A program made the position numbers and the translations under genes. From Fodinibacter sp963730365 (GTDB lineage: Bacteria; Actinomycetota; Actinomycetes; Actinomycetales; Dermatophilaceae): a stretch of 64,000 nucleotides of DNA. Under the pieces are notes generated by a model that saw only the letters and a list, made by a program, of their open reading frames with translations, searched no databases and had not been told where the DNA came from. This document shows positions 17,441 through 25,469 of this stretch, piece after piece. The stretch's first letter is position 1. Every line of letters begins with the position of its first letter. The stretch spans positions 1 through 64,000 of the forward strand of contig CAVSRM010000008.1 in the NCBI GenBank assembly GCA_963730365.1, given 5' to 3'.

Positions 17441-18753
17441 GTCGACTCCGGGTTGGTGGCGAGAGTTCGCATCCGGCGGACGTAGAGGACCAGCGGGTAG
17501 GCGACGGCCAGCAGCAGCGCGAGCGCGTTGACGTACCGGAGATGCTCCAGGAGCGACAACCCGCTGCTGATCGAATAGAGGGCAAGTGAGGTGCTGAGGA
17601 ACGACGCCAGCCAACCGGCGATCCCGACGCCCAGTGCGGTGTTGGTGCCGATCGTGGATGGCGTGGACAGGTCGGGCCAGAGCGCGAAGTTCAGGGTGGT
17701 GTAGAAGCTGACGGCGAGAACGTAGAAGAGTGGCAGAACCAGCGGTGGATCCATGCCTGCAGGGGCGGTGCCCAGGTGGAAGGTGTACAGGAGGTGGGTG
17801 AAGGCAAAGAGGCCGAACACCCACACCAGCAGCCACCGTCGTCCAAAGCTGGTGTAGAGCACACCTGCCATCGCTGCTCCGACCACGTGGGTGACAGCAA
17901 TGAAGAGCCGAGGCCCAATCGACGGTGACTGCCATGAGGTGGAGATGTAGGCAGGCGTGTCGATGATGCGAAGAAACCCGAGGCTGTCGATGAAGAAGAC
18001 AGCGAACATGACGATCACCAACATCCAGAACGCAAGGCTGGCCGTCGCGATGGGCGTCGGTCGGCAGAACCGGCCGATTCCGAAACGCTCATGCTGGCGG
18101 GCCAGCTCATCGACGAAGGCGAACCGCCGGAACGAGATCACACCCAGCGCCGCGGCCGCCGGAACCATCACCACGGTCATCAGCGGTGCGAACTCGTCGA
18201 TCTTCCACTCCATCGGGTACAACGCCGCCGCAGAGAAGGCAAGGCCGGTGACCAGGGCAGCGACGTAGCCGCGATGACGAATCGGGATGAAGTCGATCAT
18301 GAGACTGAACGTGACCGGAATGCCGGCACCGATTCCAACAGCGGAAACCATGACCCAGAGGCCGAACTGTCGAGGTGTCGCCACCTGGGGGGCAACCATC
18401 GTCAGGACAGTTTGGGTGGCGACCACGACGAACAGGATCCGGAACTTCACCCGGAGGTCAGAGCTCCACCCTCGCGTGTCCATGACCCGGCCAGTCACCA
18501 AGGCCACGACGAATGCCAACAAGGCAAGGGCAGCCATCGCCACCGATACCTGGCCCTGCGGCATCCCCACCAGCCGAGTGCCCAGGTCGATCAGGCCGAG
18601 CTGGACGAAGGTCAGGTTGTAGTAGTAGCCAGCGGACAACACCGCCACGTAGATCAGATAGCCGAGGGCCGGCACTCCGACGAAGAACCGACTTCGCCGC
18701 AAGGCAACATCCGCCCCCCAATGAGGACCCCCACCGCCTGCACCGCGTGTCAT
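17437..18753 (-). CDS. Major facilitator superfamily transporter
   Basis: This 438-aa polytopic protein has about 12 hydrophobic segments. A loop typical of MFS carriers, FSLMIDFIPIRHRGYVAALV, lies near residue 165, and there is a repeat-like second half. The substrate is not evident. ATGA overlaps at both ends (with the CPBP gene at 18750-18753 and the bactofilin-like gene at 17437-17440) mean it is made together with a membrane protease homologue and a scaffold-like protein. Confidence 0.8.
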   Translation of the reverse strand: MTRGAGGGGPHWGADVALRRSRFFVGVPALGYLIYVAVLSAGYYYNLTFVQLGLIDLGTRLVGMPQGQVSVAMAALALLAFVVALVTGRVMDTRGWSSDLRVKFRILFVVVATQTVLTMVAPQVATPRQFGLWVMVSAVGIGAGIPVTFSLMIDFIPIRHRGYVAALVTGLAFSAAALYPMEWKIDEFAPLMTVVMVPAAAALGVISFRRFAFVDELARQHERFGIGRFCRPTPIATASLAFWMLVIVMFAVFFIDSLGFLRIIDTPAYISTSWQSPSIGPRLFIAVTHVVGAAMAGVLYTSFGRRWLLVWVFGLFAFTHLLYTFHLGTAPAGMDPPLVLPLFYVLAVSFYTTLNFALWPDLSTPSTIGTNTALGVGIAGWLASFLSTSLALYSISSGLSLLEHLRYVNALALLLAVAYPLVLYVRRMRTLATNPEST

Positions 18754-19667
18754 CGCAGCCGTCCTCCGTACCGGGAACGGGGCAGCCCACGTACTGAGGT
18801 GCGTCGGTCACCCGCGGCGGGTCCTGCAAACCGCGGGGCGTTTGGTGGAGATGCCGGCATGCCCAGGCGGCCGCCCGTCACCCCGATCAGGGTTGCAGCG
18901 ATCCCAACTGCGAGGACGAGCGCGATCCAGAGCGGCGTTGGGGAACCTGCGGTGTCGGGCAGGATGGGGAGGAGACCGACACTGGTGTTGAATGCGGCGT
19001 GAAAGGCGATGACCAGCGGGAGGCTCTCCGTTCGGTTCCACAGCCAGGTGTAAACCACTGATGTGGTGACGATCTGGATTCCGAAAGCTGCGGCGGGGAC
19101 GGATCGTTGCACCGTTCCGTCGATGGCGAACAGGGGCGCATGCCATAGCCCCCAGGCCAACCCGACAACCAGCGCGGCCGTCGTCGGGTGGTGGGCATGT
19201 TGTAGTCGCGGCAGCGCGTAGCCGCGCCAGCCGGCCTCCTCGCCGAGCGGACCCCCAAAGACTGTGACGTACGCGAACACCGGGACGATGAGGTAGAGGC
19301 GGTTCGGGTCCTGCCATTCGACAACTGGGCGGCCGGCCAGAGTCGAAAGCGCAATCGCCAAGACGATGATCGCGGCCGGGCCGCCAACGGCCACGATCCA
19401 CATCCGCCAGGGCAGGCGCCAGCGTGCTCGTGTCGCGATGTCGTTGCGTGTCCCGACCCATCCGGAGCGCTTCATGGAAAGGATCAGGGCTGCTGCGGTG
19501 GGACCGAACGACCCAGCGACCAGAACCACCACGCGGATGGGCTCGGATACGTGCAGAAGCACGAGTGGTCCCCATGCCAGCCAGCTCAGCGCGAAGGTGA
19601 GCGTGAAGAAGACCCCCACCTGCCGGTCGATCCGGGGGCGTGTCCCTGTGGTGTCCGTGGTTGTCAT
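18750..19667 (-). CDS. CPBP (Abi/Rce1) family intramembrane metalloprotease
   Basis: This 305-aa membrane protein has motif 1 GEEAGWRGYALPRL (Glu143, Glu144, Arg148), motif 2 WGLWHAPLF (His176) and a later His in IAFHAAFN. These are the catalytic motifs of the Rce1/CPBP family. Bacterial members process peptides or protect against bacteriocins, though many are uncharacterised. The coding sequence overlaps the downstream MFS gene by four bases and follows the zinc-ribbon gene by seven. Confidence 0.87.
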   Translation of the reverse strand: MTTTDTTGTRPRIDRQVGVFFTLTFALSWLAWGPLVLLHVSEPIRVVVLVAGSFGPTAAALILSMKRSGWVGTRNDIATRARWRLPWRMWIVAVGGPAAIIVLAIALSTLAGRPVVEWQDPNRLYLIVPVFAYVTVFGGPLGEEAGWRGYALPRLQHAHHPTTAALVVGLAWGLWHAPLFAIDGTVQRSVPAAAFGIQIVTTSVVYTWLWNRTESLPLVIAFHAAFNTSVGLLPILPDTAGSPTPLWIALVLAVGIAATLIGVTGGRLGMPASPPNAPRFAGPAAGDRRTSVRGLPRSRYGGRLR

Positions 19668-19674
19668 TGGCTGG

Positions 19675-19905
19675 TCACCCCATCCAGAAGCCCTTGCGGT
19701 GGGAGATACCGAGGGTCCTGTTGCACGAGGGGCACGCGTAGATGTAGCGCTTGCCGAACCGTGAGACGGGCTTTCCGGTCGAGCTCATCTGCCGAGCGCG
19801 GACAGAGGTGAGGAGGGTGTCACAGTAGGGACACTGCGGCACCAGGTCGGGGGCCTCGACGGTAGTGACACTGGTTGCTGGTGGACTCTGGTTCGTCATG
19901 TGCAT
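19675..19905 (-). CDS. Small zinc-ribbon protein
   Basis: The 76-aa product has two CxxC knuckles, CPYCDTLL and CPSCNRTLG, about 35 residues apart. Together they would bind one structural zinc, as in zinc-ribbon proteins. The middle (SSTGKPVSRFGKRYIY) is basic. AGAAAGG lies seven bases before the first ATG at 19905; ATG 19899 is possible. It appears to be the first gene of the operon leading to the CPBP protease. No enzymatic motif. Confidence 0.7.
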   Translation of the reverse strand: MHMTNQSPPATSVTTVEAPDLVPQCPYCDTLLTSVRARQMSSTGKPVSRFGKRYIYACPSCNRTLGISHRKGFWMG

Positions 19906-19919
19906 GCGCCTTTCTGTGG

Positions 19920-20699
19920 CTATGACGGGTCGCTGGCCGAGGGGAATCGAGCGACCCGGATCCGGTAGTGGAAGAACTCCCCTTCGGGTTGACGGTCGGT
20001 GCCCCACCACCAGCCGACCCGACCGGCCGTCGCGATGCGGATGCCTCCGAAATCGGTGAGTTCGGTGACGCCGCCGCCGAACGGGACCAGGCCGAATTCA
20101 CCGGGGACCGGGTCACCCCACCGTCGCGTCGACAGATCCACGAGACGACCTTGGGTGTCCACGGTGACGGTGACGTCGGTGGTCTCCTCACCTGCCGGGA
20201 GGGTCACGACCGCTCGAGACTCATCCAGGCCGGTCCAGACGGCGCCCATCTGCGGGGTAAGGGCCTGCGGTGCCCAGGCGACCGTTTCGGCGGCCAGGCG
20301 ACCCGCGGCGCTCCGGTCGATGTCGCGACCTGCGGCACGGACGACCGGAATCAGTCCCCACAACCGGAAGTCCAGTGACCCGCGCCCCAGCCAATAGGTG
20401 TCCCCTCCCGTGAAGACGACTGGCGTCCGCCCTGCGGTGGCCCGCCAGGCGAACCCGGATCCGGCTCGGAGAACCTGCCGGGCCCGGAACGGCACCCACC
20501 TCTTCAACCGGATCTCGCCCTCCATCTGCAGGATGACGGTGGGCGTCAACTCGACACCCGGCGAGAGGGCGTTGGCGAGCAGACGCCGCGCCGGCAGCGG
20601 AAGGTCGACGAGGTCATCGGGATCGAACACGCCAGCAGGCGGGGTCGACATCGACAGAGCTTTCCACGCTGCCGCCGGGTCGAGCGTCGCTGGCTTCAT
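19920..20699 (-). CDS. DUF6544-like conserved protein
   Basis: This 259-aa protein is predicted soluble. It resembles the family with VVxMEGEIRLKRWVPFRARQVL near residue 65 and the central GRGSLDFRLWGLIPVVRAAGRDIDRSAAGRLAAE. The C-terminal WGTDRQPEGEFFHYRI is also typical. The molecular role of the family is unknown. Its start overlaps the stop of a small membrane-protein gene by four bases (20696-20699), so the two form a coupled pair, 14 bases from the zinc-ribbon gene. Confidence 0.75.
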   Translation of the reverse strand: MKPATLDPAAAWKALSMSTPPAGVFDPDDLVDLPLPARRLLANALSPGVELTPTVILQMEGEIRLKRWVPFRARQVLRAGSGFAWRATAGRTPVVFTGGDTYWLGRGSLDFRLWGLIPVVRAAGRDIDRSAAGRLAAETVAWAPQALTPQMGAVWTGLDESRAVVTLPAGEETTDVTVTVDTQGRLVDLSTRRWGDPVPGEFGLVPFGGGVTELTDFGGIRIATAGRVGWWWGTDRQPEGEFFHYRIRVARFPSASDPS

Positions 20700-21148
20700 G
20701 ACCGTCGTTCCACGCTACGAATGTGGTTCAACTTGGCTAGGTCGCGCTTCCCCGACAACCGAGGCGTTGCGCGCCGCGGACGCATCACCACCGTCGCAAC
20801 CAGGATGATGCCGCTGAGCAACGCTCCGACCCACGCGTCGCTCCACCACACGACAGTTGGAACAAGCGAAATCCCAGCAGCAACACCAGCAAGGGGAATC
20901 GACCACGACGTGCCGAGGGCGACCCCGACACCGGCGATCATGAACGCCACCATTGCGACCAGCCACAACACCCCAAAGGCGAGAATCGCCGGGTGTCCGC
21001 TCTCGAGGTCCACGATGACCAGGCTGGGTCCGCCGAGCCCCGCGATCTCCGCCGCGTCGAACGCCCAGACGAAGCCCAGGGCATGGACCGCCCCGTGGAC
21101 GACGAGGAGCACCGCGAACGGCCACCTGACATAGCCGGGAACATCCAT
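20696..21148 (-). CDS. Four-helix membrane protein
   Basis: The 150-aa product starts MDVPGYVRWPFAVLLVVHGA and has four hydrophobic segments followed by a basic tail (RPRRATPRLSGKRDLAK). No catalytic motif was found. AGGACAGGAAG before the ATG supports the start, and the downstream DUF6544-like gene overlaps its stop. The two probably act together; the process is unknown. Confidence 0.68.
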   Translation of the reverse strand: MDVPGYVRWPFAVLLVVHGAVHALGFVWAFDAAEIAGLGGPSLVIVDLESGHPAILAFGVLWLVAMVAFMIAGVGVALGTSWSIPLAGVAAGISLVPTVVWWSDAWVGALLSGIILVATVVMRPRRATPRLSGKRDLAKLNHIRSVERRS

Positions 21149-21453
21149 CTTCCTGTCCTCCTGGGGTTGCCCTACGGCCCGGCGGCGACCATCAGGGCCC
21201 GCTAGCCGGTGGGGCGATGGCGCACTGCTGCGTCCGCCGAGAGAACTGCGGCCCGTCGGCGCACGTCGCGGAGTCGAGATGGGCCACCGGACCGGGCGTG
21301 CCGGTCTCCGAGGCGGTGACGGCCCCGCCGCACCGCCCCCGCGAGAGACGAGTTCAGGACGTGCGCTGGAGGCCTGTCGCGGGCTGGCGGCGCGCGCCCG
21401 CAACCTCTTCGGCGTGTTTGGTGTCGTCATCGGGATCGGTCCGTCGCGCGCCC
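21149..21453. other. Intergenic region with no supported gene
   Basis: 305 bases between an ABC permease stop and a membrane-protein start, both minus strand. The open frames here are arginine- and proline-rich shadows without motifs. It should contain the promoter for the 19.7-21.1 kb genes. Confidence 0.45.
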
Positions 21454-22278
21454 CTAGGCGTCCCGCCTCTTCAGCAGGACCCCCGCGGCCACGAGGATGA
21501 CGGCGACGTAGCCCATGAACACGCCGAAGCCGACCCACGGTGCGAGCACCTGGGGGGCATCGGTGATGGCGGTGGTCACCTCCGGCGTCGCGATCCGTTC
21601 TCCGGCCGTGGAGGGTAGGTAGGGGTAGGCCTTGGTGAACCAGCCCGAGGTCATCATCAGCAGCTGCCACACGGTGGAGAGCAGCAGCAGCACACCGAGG
21701 ATCAGCGCAACCGCGCCAGCGGTGTGCCGGACCAGTGCCCCGAGGCCGAGACCGAGCAGTCCAACACCGGCGAGATACAGCCCGCTGCCCCAGAAGATCC
21801 GCTGCACCTGCGGGTCGGAAAGGCTCGCTGCGCCGTCCGCACCGAGAAGCGGGTAGCTCGCCACGTACGACAACGCCACCCCGACCACCCCCAGCACGAA
21901 CCCGAGCCCGGCGACGAGCACGGCCTTGGCGGCGAGGGCGGGCATGCGGTTCGGTACCGCGGCCAGCGTGGAGCGGATCATGCCGGTGGTGTACTCGCCG
22001 GTGATCGTCAGGACCCCGAGGACGCCGACGACGACCTGGGCGAAGCTGTATCCCATGCCGATGGCCATCCGGCCGTCGAGCTGTTCGTCCGCCATCGAGG
22101 CCACGCCCAGCATGACCGCGATCAGGACCATCGCCGCGAGGGTGGCGAGCATCGTCCAGTACGTGGAGCGCAGGCTCCACAGCTTGATCCATTCGGAGTG
22201 CAGGACTCGGCCGAAGGTGACCGGTCGTACCTCCACCTGCCGGCTGCTGGCGGGGTGGTCGGCGGTGTATGTGGTCAT
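21454..22278 (-). CDS. ABC-2 type transporter permease
   Basis: This 274-aa protein has six predicted membrane segments and the usual N-terminal cytoplasmic lead (VLHSEWIKLWSLRSTYWTML) of ABC-2 permeases. The motif TGEYTTGMIRSTLAAVPNR between helices 2 and 3 is characteristic of drug or bacteriocin exporters of this type. It overlaps the ATPase gene by four bases (22275-22278) and is translated with it. The likely job is export of, or resistance to, a hydrophobic or peptide compound. Confidence 0.88.
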   Translation of the reverse strand: MTTYTADHPASSRQVEVRPVTFGRVLHSEWIKLWSLRSTYWTMLATLAAMVLIAVMLGVASMADEQLDGRMAIGMGYSFAQVVVGVLGVLTITGEYTTGMIRSTLAAVPNRMPALAAKAVLVAGLGFVLGVVGVALSYVASYPLLGADGAASLSDPQVQRIFWGSGLYLAGVGLLGLGLGALVRHTAGAVALILGVLLLLSTVWQLLMMTSGWFTKAYPYLPSTAGERIATPEVTTAITDAPQVLAPWVGFGVFMGYVAVILVAAGVLLKRRDA

Positions 22279-23201
22279 CGGGTCGCTCCCTGTGTCATCG
22301 CCTCGGACCGGTATTCCACTTCGTCTCGGGTCAAGGCGAGATAGGCGTCCTCCAAGGAGGCGCTCAGCGGGGTCAGCTGATGCAGGGGAAGGTCGTGCTC
22401 GGCTGCGAGGTCGCCAATCTGTGCACTGGTCATGCCTGCGATCTCGAGCTCGTCCCCAGCGCCTCGGGTGAGCGTGGCACCCCGGGAGGTGACCAGCTCG
22501 GCGAGCTCCTCGGGCCGGGGGGTCACCACCTGGACAGCGTCGCGGGTCGTGGTCGCGATGACCTCATCGATGGGTCCGGCGGTGATGATCCGGCCTCGGC
22601 CGATGACGAGCAGGTGGTCAGCGGTCTGGGCCATCTCGCTCATCAGGTGCGAGGAGATGAAGACGGTGCGTCCTCCGTCGGCCAGGTGTCGGACCATGGT
22701 CCGGACCCACTTCACCCCCTCCGGGTCCAGACCGTTGACGGGCTCGTCCAGGATCAGGGTGTGGGGGTCTCCGAGCAACGCTGCGGCGACGCCGAGCCGC
22801 TGGCCCATGCCGAGCGAGAAACTGCCGACCCGCTTGTCGGCAACCCGGTCCAACCCGGTCATGTCGATGACCTCGCGGACCCGTCTGGTCGCAATGCCGT
22901 GCGTCGCGGCCATCGCCCGCAGGTGCTGGTAGGCGCTGCGGCCGGGGTGCACCGCCTTGGCGTCCAGCAGGACCCCGACCTCGTGGAGGGGCGCCGGATG
23001 CGAGGAGTACGGCTTGCCATTCACGGTGACGTCACCGGAGGTGGGGTGATCGAGCCCGACGATCATCCTCATCGTGGTCGACTTGCCGGCGCCGTTCGGT
23101 CCCAGGAAACCGGTCACCGTCCCTGGCATCACCGTAAACGACACACTGTCGACGGCGGTCGTGTCCCCATACCGTTTGGTCAGGCGACGGGCCTCGATCA
23201 T
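22275..23201 (-). CDS. ABC transporter ATP-binding protein (DrrA/CcmA type)
   Basis: The 308-aa ATPase has Walker A GPNGAGKST near residue 36, signature SLGMGQRLG, Walker B LILDEPVNGLD and the H-loop FISSHLMSEM. The C-terminal extension matches the exporter type with ABC-2 permeases. The start MIEARRLTKRYGD is chosen because GGAGG lies just upstream; a longer in-frame opening adds only low-complexity residues. It is the first gene of its two-gene unit. Confidence 0.9.
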   Translation of the reverse strand: MIEARRLTKRYGDTTAVDSVSFTVMPGTVTGFLGPNGAGKSTTMRMIVGLDHPTSGDVTVNGKPYSSHPAPLHEVGVLLDAKAVHPGRSAYQHLRAMAATHGIATRRVREVIDMTGLDRVADKRVGSFSLGMGQRLGVAAALLGDPHTLILDEPVNGLDPEGVKWVRTMVRHLADGGRTVFISSHLMSEMAQTADHLLVIGRGRIITAGPIDEVIATTTRDAVQVVTPRPEELAELVTSRGATLTRGAGDELEIAGMTSAQIGDLAAEHDLPLHQLTPLSASLEDAYLALTRDEVEYRSEAMTQGATR

Positions 23202-23514
23202 CAGGCCTCCTCGAGGTCGGCCTCCGGTTCCCTCCGTACGTCGGGGAGGCACCTTGCGCGACCCTCGCGTGCGCCCAACCTCAACCTTCCTCCACCGTTT
23301 CAACCGGGCTGGTGCCTGTCAACGTCGGGAGCGAGGTGCACCACGTGACCTTCCTCGCACAGCCGGGGTGATGCCCCAACTCACGGGAAGAGCGCCCGTG
23401 CGGCAATGGCCGGAGCCGCCTGTCGCGGGGCTCCAGCCCCGCCGTTGCGTGCACGCTGAAGCGTGTGCAGGTTGGGGTGTCACGTGCCGGGTTCCGTGGA
23501 GGCTCGATTCTGAC

Positions 23515-23705
23515 GCGTCGACGGTAGTCGGGGCGGGGTTGTGCCGGTAGTGGTTCTCTTCGAACTCGACGGGGGGCGAGCCCGAGCTCGCCGCAGAGGC
23601 GTCGGCGGTTGAACCAGTCGATGCACTCCGCGACGGCGATCTCGAGGTCGTCGATGCTCTTCCAGGGCCACGGTTGCGAACCAGCTCGGCCTTGAAGAGA
23701 CACCT
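23515..23705 (-). pseudogene. IS3-family transposase (OrfB) C-terminal remnant
   Basis: Across two frames the minus strand reads FKAELVRNRGP, then WKSIDDLEIAVAECIDWFN and RRRLCGELGLAP, then PPVEFEENHYRHNPAP. This is the conserved C-terminus of IS3-family OrfB with two compensating frameshifts. No inverted repeats or upstream catalytic part remain. It lies between two ABC exporter operons that are otherwise of the same type and strand. Confidence 0.8.
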
Positions 23706-23740
23706 CGGGTGGAATGCCAGTTGGGCGCCGGCCACCGGGG

Positions 23741-24487
23741 CTACACCACGTCTCGCCGTTGCACGGCGACCAGTCCCGCCACTGCGGGAAACATCGCCCA
23801 CGCGACTAGGGCCAGGATCGCAGCGCCGACACTGATCTCGGCGGTGACCCCGGACACGACGCTGAGCAAGGTGGGCGGCATCCACGAGGCAGTGCCGCTG
23901 ATGAGCTGCGCCGTCATCCCGGGCGCGATGAAGAGCAGCAACACCGAGATGGTGACGGCGCCTCCGAGGTTGCGGACCAGCGAGCCGATGCCGGCGCCGA
24001 GAACGGCACCCGCCATTCCGGCAAGACCCGAGGCGAGCACGAGGCGGAGGATGTCGCCGCCTGAGGCGAGGAAGGCCGTCTCGGTCGCCGGCAGGGCCAG
24101 TGCGACGGCGCCGACGATCATGGCCTCACCGATCAGGCCGAGCAGCGCACCGGCGAGGAGCACGGCGGTGAGCTGGGCGAGCACCGCGCGCGTCCGGTTC
24201 GGAGAGGTGAGGAACATCGGGACGACGGTGGCGTGCCCGTACTCACGCGCTACGGCGATCGCCCCGAAGAGGGCGGTTCCGAGCATCGCGTTGAAACCGA
24301 AGGCCATGAGCGAGACCTGGTCCTCGGCGGTGGCGATGAACCCTGTGCTGCCGTCCATGTCCGTGCCGAAGGCGACGGCGGCTGCATCGATGGCGGCGAT
24401 GACCACCAGGGCGAGGAAGAACCCTAGGAGGATCTTGGTGGTGACGAGCTTTCGCAGCTCGCCCTTGATGAGTCGCAATGAGGTCAT
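23741..24487 (-). CDS. ABC-2 type transporter permease
   Basis: This 248-aa protein has six membrane segments, N-terminal MTSLRLIKGELRKLVTTKIL and the ABC-2 loop AREYGHATVVPMFLTSPNR. It pairs with the ATPase encoded immediately upstream (ATGA overlap at 24484-24487). The second exporter of this kind within 3 kb, and the last gene of the hydrolase/ABC operon. Confidence 0.88.
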   Translation of the reverse strand: MTSLRLIKGELRKLVTTKILLGFFLALVVIAAIDAAAVAFGTDMDGSTGFIATAEDQVSLMAFGFNAMLGTALFGAIAVAREYGHATVVPMFLTSPNRTRAVLAQLTAVLLAGALLGLIGEAMIVGAVALALPATETAFLASGGDILRLVLASGLAGMAGAVLGAGIGSLVRNLGGAVTISVLLLFIAPGMTAQLISGTASWMPPTLLSVVSGVTAEISVGAAILALVAWAMFPAVAGLVAVQRRDVV

Positions 24488-25419
24488 CGCGAGGCTCCTT
24501 CCATGATGGGGTCTGGGGTCGACGTCCGGGCGGGGACGGCCGGTTCGTTCTGGGTCCAGCCGAAGAACAGGTCCTCCAGCGACCCCGTCTCGGAGGAGAG
24601 CTCGTGCAGGGCGATTCCGGCCGCGAGGGCGAGGTCGCCGATCTTGCTGATCGTCATGCCACGGACGACCAGCGCGCCGTCAGAGTCCCCGCTCACCTCG
24701 GCCCCTGCGGTGGCGAGCGCCTGGGCGAGCTGCGCGGACGCGGGGCTGCGGACCGTCGTGCCGACCTGCTGGAGGTCGGTCAGTGCGCCTGAGGTGACGA
24801 GGCGGCCGCGGTTGATGACCACGACGTCGTCCGCGAGGTGCTCGACCTCGGCGAGGAGGTGGCTCGACACGAAGACCGTCCCTCCGTCGTCGGCACGTGC
24901 TCGCAGCAGGTCTCGCAGCCACCGGATGCCTTGCGGGTCGAGCCCGTTGCCGGGTTCGTCGAGGACGACTACCGGTGGGTCGCCGAGCAGGGCCGCGGCG
25001 ATGCTGAGTCGCTGCCGCATTCCGAGGGAGTACGCCCCGACACGGCGGTCCGCCGCCGCGGCGAGCCCGACGGTCTCGAGCATCTCCTCGACCCGTCTCT
25101 GGGGAAAGCCACCGCCATCGGCCAGGACTCGGAGGTGGTTGCGCGCACTGCGCCCCGGGTGGAAGGCGTTGGGCTCCAGGACCACGCCGACGGTACGGGC
25201 CGGTTCGTCGAGCTCGCGATAGCGCTTCCCTCCGATTGTCGCGCTTCCTTTGGTCGCGGCGGCGAGGCCCAGCAGGATCTTCATCGCTGTTGACTTGCCG
25301 GCGCCGTTCGGCCCGAGGAAGCCGGTGACGCGACCCGGGTGCACGGTGAAGGTGAGGTCGTCCACGACGGTCTCGTGGCGGTAGCGCTTGGTGAGGGTGT
25401 CGATGTCGAGTTGGTACAT
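24484..25419 (-). CDS. ABC transporter ATP-binding protein
   Basis: The 311-aa ATPase starts MYQLDIDTLTKRYRHETVV. It has Walker A GPNGAGKST, signature SLGMRQRLS, Walker B VVLDEPGNGLD and H-loop FVSSHLLAEVEHL. GGAAG precedes the ATG at 25419. An alternative ATG at 25473 overlaps the upstream serine-hydrolase stop by four bases and has GAGGAT upstream, adding 18 residues; either start keeps the operon coupled. It energises the adjacent ABC-2 permease. Confidence 0.9.
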   Translation of the reverse strand: MYQLDIDTLTKRYRHETVVDDLTFTVHPGRVTGFLGPNGAGKSTAMKILLGLAAATKGSATIGGKRYRELDEPARTVGVVLEPNAFHPGRSARNHLRVLADGGGFPQRRVEEMLETVGLAAAADRRVGAYSLGMRQRLSIAAALLGDPPVVVLDEPGNGLDPQGIRWLRDLLRARADDGGTVFVSSHLLAEVEHLADDVVVINRGRLVTSGALTDLQQVGTTVRSPASAQLAQALATAGAEVSGDSDGALVVRGMTISKIGDLALAAGIALHELSSETGSLEDLFFGWTQNEPAVPARTSTPDPIMEGASR

Positions 25420-25469
25420 GGCGCTTCCTTCGGTTGCGGTGGGTCCGGGATGGTGAACGAGGAGGATCG

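Noticed and set aside
18750..19667. CPBP gene as a phage abortive-infection gene because of the Abi family name
   Set aside because: The name is historical; nothing nearby is defence-related and the operon partners are transport and scaffold-like proteins.
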